A DNA stretch of 64,000 nucleotides, from contig NZ_CP071596.1 in NCBI RefSeq assembly GCF_017357105.1, forward strand, positions 2,046,001-2,110,000. Reading direction: 5' to 3'. Positions 1-9,291 of the stretch are shown piece after piece; position 1 is the stretch's first letter; every line of letters starts with the position of its first letter. The notes under the pieces were generated by a model that saw nothing but the letters and a program-made list of their open reading frames with translations, did no database searches and was not told where the DNA came from. The position numbers and the translations under genes are program-made. Source of the stretch: Natronosalvus caseinilyticus (GTDB taxonomy: Archaea > Halobacteriota > Halobacteria > Halobacteriales > Natrialbaceae).

Positions 1-2121
1 GACAAGGCCTACCTCTACGGCGACGACCTCGTTCGCCTCAAGATGCGTGACTTCGACCGCGGTCGGGTCGAACTCATGCTCGAGGTCGGTGACCGCAAAC
101 GCGTCCACACCGTCTCGCCCGAGCGGGTGCCGGACGCGCCGGGTCGCCCGCCACAGTTCGCGATGATGCTTCGCAACCGGCTCTCGGGGGCGGACTTCGT
201 CGGCGTCGAGCAGTACGAGTTCGACCGCATCCTCGAGTTCGTCTTCGACCGGGAGGACGGGATGACGCGGATCATCGTCGAACTGTTCGGCCAGGGCAAC
301 GTCGCCGTCACTGACCGCGAGTACGAGGTGATCGACTCCCTCGAGACCGTCCGGCTGAAGTCCAGGACGGTCGTTCCGGGCTCGCGATACGAGTTCCCGG
401 AGTCTCGCGTCAATCCGCTTACCGTCTCGCGGGAGGCCTTCGCCCAGCAGATGGACGACTCCGATACGGACGTCGTCCGGACGCTCGCGACCCAGCTCAA
501 CTTCGGCGGCCTCTACGCCGAGGAACTGTGTACCCGCGCGGGCGTCGAGAAGACCCTCGACATCCACGATGCGGGCGAGGACGAGTACGAACGGATCTAC
601 CAGGCAATCGAGCGACTGGCGCTCGACCTGCGAAACGCCACGCTCGAGCCGCGGGTGTATCTCGAGCGTGGCGACGGCAGTGGTAACTCCGAGAGTAACG
701 ACGAGGATGGCGACAACGGCGGCGGGAACAGCGGCGACGAAGGCGGCGATGGAGCGACCGCCACAAACGACGACGCCCGCGTCGTCGACGTCACCCCGTT
801 CCCGCTCGAGGAACACGAAAGCCTCGCCAGCGAGCCCCACGAGACGTTCAACGGCGCCCTCGAGGAGTACTTCTTCCGGCTGGACCTCGACGCCGACGAG
901 CCGGACCCGCGCGACCAGCGTCCGGACTTCGAGGAACAGATCGCCAAGCACCAGCGGATCATCGACCAGCAGGAGGGCGCAATCGCGGGCTTCGACGAGC
1001 AAGCCGAGGCCGAACGCGAGAAGGCCGAGTTGCTGTACGCCAACTACGGCACGGTCGACGACCTCCTGTCGACCGTCCGCTCGGCCCGCGACGATGGCGT
1101 TCCCTGGGGCGAAATCGCCGGCCGACTCGACGAGGCCAAAGAACAGGGGATGGACGCCGCCCAGCCGTTCGTCGACGTCAATGGGAAGGAGGGGACGGTG
1201 ACGATTCGCCTCGAGGACCAGCCGATCACGCTCCTCGTCGAGGACGGCGTCGAGAAGAACGCCGACCGCCTCTACACGGAGGCAAAGCGCATCGCCGAGA
1301 AGAAGGAGGGTGCCCTGGCGGCGATCGAGGACACCCGCGAGGAACTCGCGGAGATCGAGCGTCGGCGTGACGAGTGGGAAGCCGACGACGGCGACGAAGA
1401 AACCGACGAGGAGGACGACGACGACCGCGACTGGCTCGCCGAACCCTCCGTCCCGATTCGCCAGAACGAGCAGTGGTACGAGCGATTCCGGTGGTTCCGG
1501 ACCAGCGACGACTACCTCGTGATCGGCGGGCGGAACGCCGACCAGAACGAGGAACTCGTCAAGAAGTACCTCGAGCGTGGCGACCGCGTGTTACACACCC
1601 AGGCCCACGGGGGGCCGGTCACGGTCCTGAAGGCCACCGATCCCAGCGAGGCGTCCTCGGGCGACATCGAGATTCCCGACTCGAGCGTCGAGGAGGCGGC
1701 CCAGTTCGCAGTGTCGTACTCCTCAGTCTGGAAGGACGGCCGGTACGCAGGCGACGTCTACGTCGTCGACTCCGACCAGGTGTCGAAGACGCCCGAGAGC
1801 GGTGAGTACCTCGAGAAGGGCGGGTTCGCGATTCGCGGCGACCGAACCTACCTGGACGACACGCCGGTGGGCGTCGCGGTCGGCATCCAGTGTGAGCCGT
1901 ACACGCGAGTCGTCGGCGGGCCGCCGTCGGCGATTGAGGGTCAAGCGGTGACGACGATCGAGGTCGAACCCGGACGGTTCGCGCAGGCCGACGCCGCGAA
2001 GCGCATCTACCGCGAACTCCGCGAGCGCTTCGCGGACGAATCGTTCGTCAGAAAGATCGCGAGCCCCGATCAGATCGCGCACTTCCTGCCGCCGGGCGGG
2101 AGCCGCCTGCTCGAGGAGTAG
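1..2121 (+). CDS. rqcH: RqcH/NEMF-family ribosome-associated quality control protein (5' end outside window)
   Basis: The frame is open from base 1, so the N-terminus lies upstream. The visible part starts inside the NFACT-N domain and runs through a helical coiled-coil region to a C-terminal NFACT-R (DUF814) domain near residues 480-600, recognisable by the WYERFRWFRTSDD segment followed by a GGRNADQNE segment and an AHGGP motif. In this family the protein binds 60S/50S subunits carrying stalled nascent chains and helps tag or release them in the cytoplasm. Two low-complexity acidic inserts (about residues 208-236 and 445-458, rich in G, N, D and E) interrupt the fold, a common haloarchaeal feature. 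Family assignment is firm; the symbol follows current usage for prokaryotic homologues. Confidence 0.9.
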   Translation, partial: DKAYLYGDDLVRLKMRDFDRGRVELMLEVGDRKRVHTVSPERVPDAPGRPPQFAMMLRNRLSGADFVGVEQYEFDRILEFVFDREDGMTRIIVELFGQGNVAVTDREYEVIDSLETVRLKSRTVVPGSRYEFPESRVNPLTVSREAFAQQMDDSDTDVVRTLATQLNFGGLYAEELCTRAGVEKTLDIHDAGEDEYERIYQAIERLALDLRNATLEPRVYLERGDGSGNSESNDEDGDNGGGNSGDEGGDGATATNDDARVVDVTPFPLEEHESLASEPHETFNGALEEYFFRLDLDADEPDPRDQRPDFEEQIAKHQRIIDQQEGAIAGFDEQAEAEREKAELLYANYGTVDDLLSTVRSARDDGVPWGEIAGRLDEAKEQGMDAAQPFVDVNGKEGTVTIRLEDQPITLLVEDGVEKNADRLYTEAKRIAEKKEGALAAIEDTREELAEIERRRDEWEADDGDEETDEEDDDDRDWLAEPSVPIRQNEQWYERFRWFRTSDDYLVIGGRNADQNEELVKKYLERGDRVLHTQAHGGPVTVLKATDPSEASSGDIEIPDSSVEEAAQFAVSYSSVWKDGRYAGDVYVVDSDQVSKTPESGEYLEKGGFAIRGDRTYLDDTPVGVAVGIQCEPYTRVVGGPPSAIEGQAVTTIEVEPGRFAQADAAKRIYRELRERFADESFVRKIASPDQIAHFLPPGGSRLLEE

Positions 2122-2193
2122 TGTTCGACGCGCGATCCCGTTCAGTGGGGCGCAGATGAGGTACCCCGACTTCGACCTAACATCGACGGTCGG

Positions 2194-2221
2194 GTCGTCT
2201 GTCGTCCGTCGTCCGTCGTCC
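2194..2221. repeat. Short tandem 7-bp repeat
   Basis: Four head-to-tail 7-bp units lie just downstream of the HalOD1 gene stop: one GTCGTCT followed by three GTCGTCC. This is a simple-sequence tract in the convergent gap between rqcH and the HalOD1 gene. No function is visible. Confidence 0.8.
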
Positions 2222-2229
2222 GTATTCGA

Positions 2230-2508
2230 CTACGCTTCGCTGTGGTGTGACTGGCTGCCACAAGCGGTGGATGAGTCACAGTCGGGTCGCGGGGTGAGTC
2301 GGACCGACTCGGGCCCGTCGAGGTGTACCGTGTACCGGCCGTACTCGAACGAGATCGAGAGGGAGTCGTTCGTCGATCGAAAGATGTCCTCGAGTGCACC
2401 GACGTCGATTGCGTCGTGGAGCGGTGGGTCGACGTCGAGCGGGTCGATGCCCTCTCGCGTGGCGATGGCTTCGACGATCCGATAGCCGATATCGTGGTCT
2501 TCTTGCAT
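2230..2508 (-). CDS. HalOD1 output-domain protein
   Basis: This 92-aa protein starts with MQEDHDIGYRIVEAIA and carries the haloarchaeal HalOD1 pattern: an amphipathic helix, a DPLDVDPPLHDAID motif, then the GALEDIF and SISFEYGRYTVHL strands. HalOD1 is a small alpha/beta output domain found alone or behind sensor modules in Halobacteria; its ligand is unknown. The start at 2508 is supported by a TATA-like box about 25 nt upstream, which fits a leaderless transcript. The C-terminal tail is hydrophilic and variable. It is transcribed convergently with rqcH. Confidence 0.8.
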   Translation of the reverse strand: MQEDHDIGYRIVEAIATREGIDPLDVDPPLHDAIDVGALEDIFRSTNDSLSISFEYGRYTVHLDGPESVRLTPRPDCDSSTACGSQSHHSEA

Positions 2509-2530
2509 ATCTGTGGTGGCTACAACCGAC

Positions 2531-2540
2531 GATAAATATC
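2531..2540 (-). promoter_or_regulatory. TATA box for the HalOD1 gene
   Basis: The minus strand reads GATATTTATC here, an archaeal TATA element placed 23-32 nt before the ATG at 2508, which is the spacing expected for a leaderless haloarchaeal gene. Confidence 0.6.
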
Positions 2541-2712
2541 CCGGTGATCGTTGGGTGATAGGTGTCTGACGTTCGGCATGCTTCTGCCAGACGCTGCTGT
2601 ATCGAGCGGGTGCCTCAGCGGATCGAAGCCGAACACGTGCGATCTGTCTTCGAAATCCGGCACCACTTGACCGAGTGGGGTGACTTATGCACGCTCGAGC
2701 CAAGTGGCGACC

Positions 2713-4455
2713 ATGAGCAGCGACGACGCGTTCGACCACGGTAAGGACGAGCGGCTGACCAGCCGCGACGTGACCGAGGGGGCCGACCGGGCGCCCCACC
2801 GGGCGATGTTTCGGGCGATGGGATTCGACGACGAGGATTTCGGTTCGCCGATGATCGGGGTGGCGAACCCCGCCGCGGACATCACGCCCTGTAACGTCCA
2901 CCTCGACGACGTGGCCGACTCGGCGCTCGACGGGATCGACGAGGCCGGCGGGATGCCCATCGAGTTCGGCACGATCACCATCTCCGACGCCATTTCGATG
3001 GGAACCGAGGGGATGAAAGCCTCGCTCATTTCGCGGGAACTCATCGCCGACAGCGTCGAACTCGTCAGCTTCGGCGAGCGGATGGACGGTCTCGTCACCG
3101 TCGCCGGTTGCGACAAGAACCTCCCCGGGATGATGATGGCTGCGATCCGAACCGATCTCCCCTCCGTTTTCCTCTATGGGGGCTCGATCATGCCCGGCCA
3201 GCACGAGGGCCGGGACGTGACCATCGTCCAGGTGTTCGAGGGCGTCGGCGCGTACGGAACCGGGGAGATGGACGAGGACGAACTCGACGACCTCGAGCGT
3301 CACGCCTGCCCCGGTGCCGGTTCCTGCGGTGGGATGTTCACGGCGAACACGATGGCCTCGATTTCGGAGGCGCTCGGGCTGGCTCCGCTGGGAAGCGCCT
3401 CGCCGCCCGCCGAGGACGAAGCGCGCTACGAGGTCGCCAGACGTGCGGGCGAACTCGCTCTCGAGTGTATCGAGGAGGATCGCCGCCCCTCGGACATCGT
3501 CACGCGCGAATCCTTCGAGAACGCCATCGCCCTCCAGACCGCCATCGGGGGGTCGACCAACGGCGTCCTCCACCTGCTCGCGCTCGCCCGTGAGGCGGAC
3601 GTCGACCTCGAGATCGGCGACTTCGACGAGATCTCGCGGCGGACGCCAAAGATCGCCGACCTCCAGCCCGGGGGGACGCGCGTGATGAACGACCTCCACG
3701 AACTCGGGGGCGTCCCGGTCGTCCTTCGCCGACTGCTCGAGGCCGACCTGCTCCACGGCGACGCCATGACCGTCACCGGCCGGACGATTGCCGAGGAACT
3801 CGCTCACCTCGAGGAAATCGGCGACCTGCCAGCGAACGACGCCGACCTCGAGGCGGACTTCCTCTACACGGTCGACGAGCCGAAGGAAGAAGAGGGTGCG
3901 ATCAAGATCCTGGAGGGCAACCTCGCCCCCGACGGGGCCGTGTTGAAGGTGACCGGGGACGACGCCTTTCACCACGAGGGCCCGGCCCGGATCTTCGAGC
4001 ACGAGGAGGACGCCATGGCCTACGTTCAGGAGGGTCACATCGAGAGCGGCGACGTGATCGTCATCCGCAACGAGGGCCCCCGCGGCGGCCCCGGCATGCG
4101 CGAGATGCTCGGCGTCACCGCGGCCGTCGTCGGCGCAGGTCACGAAGACGACGTCGCGCTCATCACCGACGGTCGGTTCTCCGGAGGCACCAGGGGCCCG
4201 ATGATCGGCCACATCGCCCCAGAAGCCTTCGTCGGCGGCCCTATCGGCCTGCTCGAGGACGGAGACGAGATCACGGTCGACATTCCCAACCGGACGCTCG
4301 AGGTCGACCTCGACGACGCGGAACTCGAGGTCCGACGCGAGGCGTGGGATCGTCCCGATCCGGTCTACGACGGGGGCGTCCTGGCGAAGTACTGTCGGGA
4401 CTTCGACTCGGCGTCGAACGGCGCCGTGACGAATCCGCGGCTCACTCGAGACTGA
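2713..4455 (+). CDS. ilvD: Dihydroxy-acid dehydratase
   Basis: This 580-aa protein is a full-length IlvD/Edd-family enzyme. It converts dihydroxy-isovalerate and dihydroxy-methylvalerate to the 2-keto acids of valine and isoleucine synthesis in the cytoplasm. Fe-S cluster cysteines are visible in [11 protein letters not shown] and in [17 protein letters not shown], and the C-terminal region has the [16 protein letters not shown] signature. The start was chosen at MSSDDAF because the longer in-frame extension is not conserved in kind. It is monocistronic. Another branched-chain gene, ilvE, lies at the far right edge of the window. Confidence 0.95.
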   Translation: MSSDDAFDHGKDERLTSRDVTEGADRAPHRAMFRAMGFDDEDFGSPMIGVANPAADITPCNVHLDDVADSALDGIDEAGGMPIEFGTITISDAISMGTEGMKASLISRELIADSVELVSFGERMDGLVTVAGCDKNLPGMMMAAIRTDLPSVFLYGGSIMPGQHEGRDVTIVQVFEGVGAYGTGEMDEDELDDLERHACPGAGSCGGMFTANTMASISEALGLAPLGSASPPAEDEARYEVARRAGELALECIEEDRRPSDIVTRESFENAIALQTAIGGSTNGVLHLLALAREADVDLEIGDFDEISRRTPKIADLQPGGTRVMNDLHELGGVPVVLRRLLEADLLHGDAMTVTGRTIAEELAHLEEIGDLPANDADLEADFLYTVDEPKEEEGAIKILEGNLAPDGAVLKVTGDDAFHHEGPARIFEHEEDAMAYVQEGHIESGDVIVIRNEGPRGGPGMREMLGVTAAVVGAGHEDDVALITDGRFSGGTRGPMIGHIAPEAFVGGPIGLLEDGDEITVDIPNRTLEVDLDDAELEVRREAWDRPDPVYDGGVLAKYCRDFDSASNGAVTNPRLTRD

Positions 4456-4639
4456 GCGGGTGCGGGCGGCGTTCTCTCACCGACGGACGTCCGTTTCGCC
4501 GAACTATCTGTTCGCACACGCGCTCTACCAACCCCGACCCTCGCCCCGTCATCATCTCAGAAATTCATTGTGAGTATTGAAATCCCCCGGTGTCGTCTTC
4601 AGAACCGGGGTGATCGCCTTGCGCGAGCACAACCGCGTC

Positions 4640-4762
4640 ATGGCCGTGTGCGAACGCTGCGAGTCGGTATACGCAGCGAAAAAGCTCCAGAGCGGTCGTA
4701 TCCGCCCGATCGGAACGCACTCCTGTCGGTGTGGATCCGAACACTTCCGAGCGATCAGGTGA
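4640..4762 (+). CDS. Mini zinc-ribbon protein
   Basis: This 40-aa protein has a CERC motif near the N-terminus and CRCG near the C-terminus, separated by a basic stretch with RIRPIGTHS. The CxxC...CxC layout is that of a one-domain zinc ribbon. Its sequence pattern (VY.A..., RPIG, C.CGS) recurs in the proviral protein at 26690-26848, so the two are paralogues or belong to one family. Function is unknown; nucleic-acid or protein binding is plausible. The ATG at 4640 was preferred over an upstream in-frame start because the domain begins there. Confidence 0.6.
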   Translation: MAVCERCESVYAAKKLQSGRIRPIGTHSCRCGSEHFRAIR

Positions 4763-5141
4763 ATTGCCTCGCCACAACCATCGCGAACGCCCCTTTCACG
4801 TCGTGACGGTACACTCGACCAGTCGACGGGCTGGCGCGTGACGATATTACTCCACTCGAATATGCGACGGATGTTTTCCACCCTCGAGCATACAGTGTGT
4901 GGCCGATACCGACCTCTGTCTCGACCACCGTGGGTGAGCCGATAGCGTAAACCGTCGATACAACCAGCACGGATAGTTGTGTTGGTTAGTTGTTATTACA
5001 ATATCATTGACTACAAATTAGTTCGAATGTATTTTTATATACGATGGTGAACGCTATTGCCTTACTTAATTTGCTATTCACTTAACATATGGTTGTCTCG
5101 ACCGAAACGTTCATCTTTGAGTGAGTGTCACGTGAAAACGG
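4763..5141. other. Intergenic region with AT-rich protease promoter
   Basis: I see no convincing gene. The stretch 4975-5095 is clearly AT-rich against the GC-rich background, with several TATA-like runs (for example tatttttatata around 5030-5041). It probably holds the promoter and regulatory region of the subtilase gene starting at 5142. Confidence 0.5.
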
Positions 5142-6290
5142 ATGTCACGGGACACGCACCCAGTTGACAGACGAACAGTGTTGAAAGCAGTGGGCGGCAC
5201 GCTCGCGACCGCCGGGGTCTCCGGGCTGGCAGCGGCCGATCCAGACGACGTCGTCGAGGTCAACGTCGGCTTCTCGAACGGCCGCGGTCGAACCGCGGCG
5301 CTCGAGGCGGCCTCGGACACGGTTCGCGAGTTCGCGTTCGACGCGGTGACGATTCGGGTACCCAAACGGGCCGTCTCCGGGCTACAGAGAAACCCCAACG
5401 TACGATACGTCGAGGAGAACGGCGAGATGCACGCGCTCGCCCAATCCACACCGTGGGGGATCGATCGCGTGGATGCGGACGTCGCACACGACAACGGTGA
5501 GACCGGCGCCGGGGCCGACGTCGCAATTCTCGACACCGGAATCGACTCCGATCACCCCGACCTGCAGGCCAACCTGGGCGAAGGTAGGGCGTTCGTGAGT
5601 TGCAAGGGCGGTCCGAACGTGTGTGCCGAAGACTGGGACGACGACAACGACCACGGCACCCACTGTGCTGGGACCGCCGACGCCGTCGACAACAACGAAG
5701 GCGTCGTCGGTGTCTCCACCGAGGCGACGCTACACGCGGTCAAGGTACTGGACAAGCGCGGAAGTGGATCGTTCTCCGACATCGCAGCCGGTGTCGAGTA
5801 CGTCGCCGACAAAGGCTGGGACGTCGCCAGCCTCAGCCTCGGCGCGAGTTCCGGCTCCCAGACCCTCAGAGACGCCGGCCAGTACGCGTACAACAACGGC
5901 GTGTTGCTCGTCGCCGCTGCGGGCAATTCCGGCCCGTGTACCGACTGCGTCGGCTACCCGGCCGCCTATCCAGAGTTCATCGCCGTTAGCGCGACCAGCG
6001 AGGACGACTCGCTGGCGAATTTCTCTTCGACCGGCTCCGAGGTCGAGATCGCCGCACCCGGCGAGGACGTCAACTCGACGGTCCCTGGCGGCGGCTACGA
6101 CACGTTCTCCGGAACCTCGATGGCCTGCCCGCACGTTGCCGGCGCGGGCGGCCAGTTGATGGCTAACGGCTACACGAACACCGAAGCCCGCCAGCAATTG
6201 AAAGACACGGCCGAGGACATCGGCCTCGCGGACAACGAGCAGGGAAGCGGCCTGCTCGACGTCGCCGCGGCGCTCGGTCTCTCGAGCTAA
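5142..6290 (+). CDS. Tat-exported subtilisin-like serine protease (halolysin type, short form)
   Basis: This 382-aa S8-family peptidase has a twin-arginine signal (VDRRTVLKAVGG, residues 8-19), an I9-like propeptide to about residue 100, and a catalytic domain. The triad is visible as Asp131 in DTGID, His171 in DHGTHCAGT and Ser326 in GTSMACPHVAG; the oxyanion region AAAGNSGP is also present. Tat export folded into the salty medium is the norm for halolysins. The protein ends soon after the catalytic domain, so it lacks the roughly 120-residue C-terminal extension seen in classical halolysins. Confidence 0.92.
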   Translation: MSRDTHPVDRRTVLKAVGGTLATAGVSGLAAADPDDVVEVNVGFSNGRGRTAALEAASDTVREFAFDAVTIRVPKRAVSGLQRNPNVRYVEENGEMHALAQSTPWGIDRVDADVAHDNGETGAGADVAILDTGIDSDHPDLQANLGEGRAFVSCKGGPNVCAEDWDDDNDHGTHCAGTADAVDNNEGVVGVSTEATLHAVKVLDKRGSGSFSDIAAGVEYVADKGWDVASLSLGASSGSQTLRDAGQYAYNNGVLLVAAAGNSGPCTDCVGYPAAYPEFIAVSATSEDDSLANFSSTGSEVEIAAPGEDVNSTVPGGGYDTFSGTSMACPHVAGAGGQLMANGYTNTEARQQLKDTAEDIGLADNEQGSGLLDVAAALGLSS

Positions 6291-6509
6291 ACGGATCGGT
6301 CCCCGTTTCGTCGTCGCTCGGTACGCGACTCGTTTTCAGTGAGCCGTTGCGGACGTCGTGATAGTCAACTCGAGGGCGTAAACGGGTGAACGGATACGGA
6401 ATGGAGTCAGACGTGGTTCTTTTCGCGGTCAATCGTCGTCTTCAGACATCACCCGGTCGGCAATCGTCTCCCGTCCTGGCGTGTCGAGTCAGCTACGGAA
6501 CAATAGCAA
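6291..6509. other. Convergent intergenic region
   Basis: About 220 bp separate the subtilase stop from the stop of the minus-strand CAP-domain gene. Neither a gene nor a clear structured element is visible. Confidence 0.4.
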
Positions 6510-7586
6510 TTAACAAAAGTTCTGTGTCGCATATACTTCTCCGTCATCGCTAATGTGTAGACCAAGCCCCTGCTGGTGCCACTCTGTCCGGAGAATATTC
6601 TCACGGTGTCCTGGTGAATTCATCCATTCTTTCACAAGATGTTTTGCTAGTTCCTCCTCATCCGTGATTCGAACTGTGCTTCCCTTGTAGGACGCTCTAA
6701 CTCGTTCATGAACGAACGTTTGCGCGATGTTCTCGCCTCCAGCGCCACATTGATATCCATAATCACGATACCGATCCATGACGTCCTGCCCATTTGGATC
6801 CACGTGATCGAAATAGTCTCGAGTATCCATGTCCTTGCTGTGCTTGGAAGCTATAATAGCGAGATCGTCATCATAGGCCAATGAATCAGCACCATGCTCT
6901 GTTCGCACCTGATTAATCTCCTCGTGAAAGATACGTTCGACTTCTGCTTCATCAAACGATTGGTCGTCACGGAGATCATTTGTCAGCCCCTCTAAATGGT
7001 CCGTCTCGTCGTTCAGGTAAACGAAGCCTCCCGCGACACCTGCCACAAGTAGTAAAGCCAGAATTGGCGTTGAGTACATTCGAATGAAACGGCTAACGCC
7101 TTTGATAATCCTGACCGGTAATCCGAGAATCAACATTAGCACCCCTATGATCAAAAAGACAGGAAAGAAAACTACATTCATCGTTTCATCTATAATTCTT
7201 GAGAATAGGGACTGTTGACTGTGATTCAAGTCCGGTTCTGCAGTCTCTTTTGAAAGTGACCCATCAACCTTCGTGCCCGGGCTCGGGTTCATATTCTTCA
7301 CTTCCCGACGGCAGGTCAAGCAAAGGTCGTTTTCGGGAGTAGTATACGCTGAACAGCGGTCACATTGCTTTCGTTCCGATGTATCTGATTTCCTTAATTT
7401 ATCGAGAAACCATTCATCTTGTGATTGATTCCAATTCCGGAATTCTGGACCTAGCGTTTTTGCATTATGTCTGCTTGGGCACCTGTGGTTCTCAGGGAGT
7501 CGGTGTTTAGAGCAGTGAGTTTTCCCACAGTAGTTGCACGTATAAGGCATATTGGCCCCCTCGCCACAAACTGAACAATTCGCCAT
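6510..7586 (-). CDS. AN1-type zinc finger, membrane anchor and CAP (SCP-like) domain protein
   Basis: This 358-aa protein begins with an AN1-like zinc finger ([25 protein letters not shown], residues 4-35), followed by a second cysteine pair set (CDRCSAY, CLTCRRE) around residues 95-115. Two hydrophobic segments follow at about 155-205. The C-terminal 145 residues form a CAP/SCP domain with [25 protein letters not shown] and [12 protein letters not shown] signatures. The cytoplasmic zinc modules and an extracytoplasmic CAP domain are thus joined through the membrane; the CAP domain may be a protease-like or lipid-binding module. Its codons are less GC-biased than those of the flanking chromosomal genes. 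A gene start at 7586 fits the zinc finger start. Confidence 0.85.
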   Translation of the reverse strand: MANCSVCGEGANMPYTCNYCGKTHCSKHRLPENHRCPSRHNAKTLGPEFRNWNQSQDEWFLDKLRKSDTSERKQCDRCSAYTTPENDLCLTCRREVKNMNPSPGTKVDGSLSKETAEPDLNHSQQSLFSRIIDETMNVVFFPVFLIIGVLMLILGLPVRIIKGVSRFIRMYSTPILALLLVAGVAGGFVYLNDETDHLEGLTNDLRDDQSFDEAEVERIFHEEINQVRTEHGADSLAYDDDLAIIASKHSKDMDTRDYFDHVDPNGQDVMDRYRDYGYQCGAGGENIAQTFVHERVRASYKGSTVRITDEEELAKHLVKEWMNSPGHRENILRTEWHQQGLGLHISDDGEVYATQNFC

Positions 7587-7759
7587 TTGAGTGAGTCACA
7601 GACCTCACTACAATTATATAAAATTTCCTGACGTCTTCTCCTTTGTGATTCGAACCCTCCTAAGTAGCCTTGCTAGTCCAAGTTAGCGAGGAACCAGTCC
7701 ATCAATGTTGTAGTAAATACTCAACCACAGAATTTCGGTCTATCATTACGCTCCGCTAC

Positions 7760-7866
7760 GCCCATGATGTGTTGGATACGGTCGGCGTAGCTCTCGATGC
7801 CGTACTCGGCGCTTTCGACGAGCGCACGGACCTCTTCGCGATACATCCTGGCTCGGTAAGAGACCT
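7760..7866 (-). pseudogene. Fragment of a DUF7845-type (putative replication) gene
   Basis: About 107 bp match, with scattered substitutions, the part of the intact proviral gene around 25020-25127 in the same orientation; the shared text includes the stretch from gcccatgatgtg through ctcggtaagagacc. Both ends are abrupt and no open frame extends on either side. It is therefore a remnant of a second, related element rather than part of the present provirus. Confidence 0.75.
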
Positions 7867-7945
7867 TTGCATGTTCGAACTCGGCTCAATGCATAGTCCT
7901 GACGCTCACGAATTTGTTTGCGACAGAATATGGGTCCGTCGAGAT
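7867..7945. repeat. Imperfect 79-bp direct repeat, copy 1
   Basis: This copy starts ttgcatgttcga and continues through tagtcctgacgctcacgaat. It ends in gggtccgtcgaga, a degenerate version of the tRNA-Pro 3' end. The second copy lies at 8085-8162. Confidence 0.8.
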
Positions 7946-8010
7946 TGAGCAAACTCGAGGAGTTCGCGATGTACGGCGGTCTCACGATTGAGTGAGCAAC
8001 GCGAACGAAA

Positions 8011-8032
8011 GAGTGGGACCGCCGAGAGTCGA
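8011..8032. other. Left attachment site (attL core)
   Basis: These 22 bp are identical to 27759-27780. The match runs from two bases outside the tRNA-Pro 3' end into its T-arm. This copy is not followed by the rest of the tRNA, so it is the distal att copy. Confidence 0.85.
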
Positions 8033-8084
8033 TCAGGTGCAAGACGTTCCGACTCGCTCCCGCTGGTCGCTCGTGGGCTGCGAC

Positions 8085-8162
8085 TTGCATGTTCGATCTC
8101 GGCTCAATACATAGTCCTGACGCTCACGAATTTGTTCGCGTCAGAATATGGGACCGCCGAGG
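8085..8162. repeat. Imperfect 79-bp direct repeat, copy 2
   Basis: This copy differs from 7867-7945 at only a few positions. It ends in gggaccgccgag, which matches the tRNA-Pro 3' end exactly, and the next bases include actcgggt, which also occurs in the tRNA T-arm. It lies inside the provirus boundary defined by the 22-bp repeat. Confidence 0.8.
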
Positions 8163-8175
8163 TCAGCGACTCGGG
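8148..8175. other. Degenerate tRNA-Pro-3'-end-like sequence
   Basis: The sequence tgggaccgccgag followed shortly by actcgggt resembles the 3' half of the tRNA-Pro (27762-27788) with a changed middle. It is probably an older or alternative att site captured in the element end. Confidence 0.55.
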
Positions 8176-8208
8176 TTTTGCGATACTCGTCTCTAACGGA
8201 TTTGTGAA

Positions 8209-9291
8209 TCATTCTGAATCCTCCTTGAGGAACTCTCGGCGTGATTGCATTCGCCGAATTGGGTCTGGATGGTCGTAGTGCGCCCTGATCACCTCAGGGG
8301 TAGCGTTCACTCGCTCGGCGACGACTTCCGGCGGCCAGCCTTCATCACGCATGTGCGTGATCGCTCCCGTTCGGATCGGGTGCGGTGACCGGCTCGAGGG
8401 ACACCGGGCCTCGAGGCCATGATCGAGTGCCTCGCAGGTTCGAACGTCGCGACCGTGAGGACAACCGTCCCAGCGACACGGCTGGGTCATGATGTAGATC
8501 TCTCGGCGGATGCTCGATTTCGAAACGCGGGCTCGATCTCCCTTCTCGGTTGTGAATAGTGGTCGGCGGTTGTTCGGATCGACGCGATCGACGCGGCGGA
8601 CGTCGATGTATTCCCGAACCCGGCCGGCCACTTCTTGAGTGAGCGCAACCGGACGCTCACCCTCCCGCTTGTTCTTTAGTGGTGTCGTCGGTCGATGACG
8701 GAAGTACACGAACGGAAGCTCGACGTTCTCGAGCGCCTCCTGATCGATGTCGTCCTGGTGGCGAAGGCGCTCGAGGTCGTCGGACTCGAAATAGCAATCG
8801 GCCAGGTCGAGCGCTCGGAGCCCACCGAGTCGACACCCCGTGTGCCACATAAGTTCGAACATCGCCTGCCGTCTAGACGCCCGCTCGTACCGCTCGAGAT
8901 TCCCTCGAATGGCATTGGCTCGCTCGGCCGATAGCAACTCAGAGTTGACTCGATCGGCCAGCTCGACGGATGGAACTTCGACCTTCGCCGGAAGGTCGTC
9001 CTTCACCGCATCGATCCGAGCGCAAAAGCGAAGCCACCGCTTGAGCGTACCAAGTTGCGTATTCAACGTCGTAACAGCCAGTCCCTCACCGCGCCGCATC
9101 GAATCGTACCGAAAGACGTCGCGACTCGTGAGGACGTTGAGGTTGTCGATTTCCTCGCTCTCACACCACTCGATGAACGGTTTCAATCGATACCCATAGC
9201 TCGTGATGGTTTCGTCGGAACGCGTCGATTCGAGGCGGTCGAGCCACATGTCGAGCGCTTCCGCGGGTTCGATCGGCTCGAGGTCGCTCAT
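8209..9291 (-). CDS. int: Tyrosine integrase, IntSNJ2 type
   Basis: This 360-aa site-specific recombinase has an N-terminal SAM-like core-binding domain (about residues 10-110) and a C-terminal catalytic domain. The catalytic set is visible: Arg in HTGCRLGGLR, the HPIRTGAITHM box (His-x-x-Arg), and the nucleophile Tyr in RAHYDHPD. A zinc-like insert (CRWDGCPHGRDVRTC) sits before the H-x-x-R box, as in related haloarchaeal integrases. The start at 9291 overlaps the upstream gene by 4 bp, so the longer open frame upstream is not coding. It lies next to attL and should act on the tRNA-Pro att core. Related SNJ2 integrase needs two small co-transcribed partners for integration, and candidates precede it here. 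Confidence 0.92.
   Translation of the reverse strand: MSDLEPIEPAEALDMWLDRLESTRSDETITSYGYRLKPFIEWCESEEIDNLNVLTSRDVFRYDSMRRGEGLAVTTLNTQLGTLKRWLRFCARIDAVKDDLPAKVEVPSVELADRVNSELLSAERANAIRGNLERYERASRRQAMFELMWHTGCRLGGLRALDLADCYFESDDLERLRHQDDIDQEALENVELPFVYFRHRPTTPLKNKREGERPVALTQEVAGRVREYIDVRRVDRVDPNNRRPLFTTEKGDRARVSKSSIRREIYIMTQPCRWDGCPHGRDVRTCEALDHGLEARCPSSRSPHPIRTGAITHMRDEGWPPEVVAERVNATPEVIRAHYDHPDPIRRMQSRREFLKEDSE

Larger units (their letters stand above)
7587..8010. other. Remnant zone left of the provirus
   Basis: No intact gene is visible. The stretch contains a decayed fragment of a DUF7845-type gene and one copy of a 79-bp repeat ending in a tRNA-Pro-3'-end-like sequence. It looks like debris of an older element integrated at the same tRNA. 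Confidence 0.6.

Noticed and set aside
2230-4212. 660-codon open frame antisense to ilvD joined to the HalOD1 gene
   Set aside because: Only the last 93 codons (from 2508) read as a real protein; the rest mirrors the GC-rich ilvD codons.
7640-7690. tRNA-like gattcgaaccctcc sequence on the minus strand
   Set aside because: A T-loop-like TTCGAA is present but no acceptor, D or anticodon stems can be paired, so it is not called as a tRNA.
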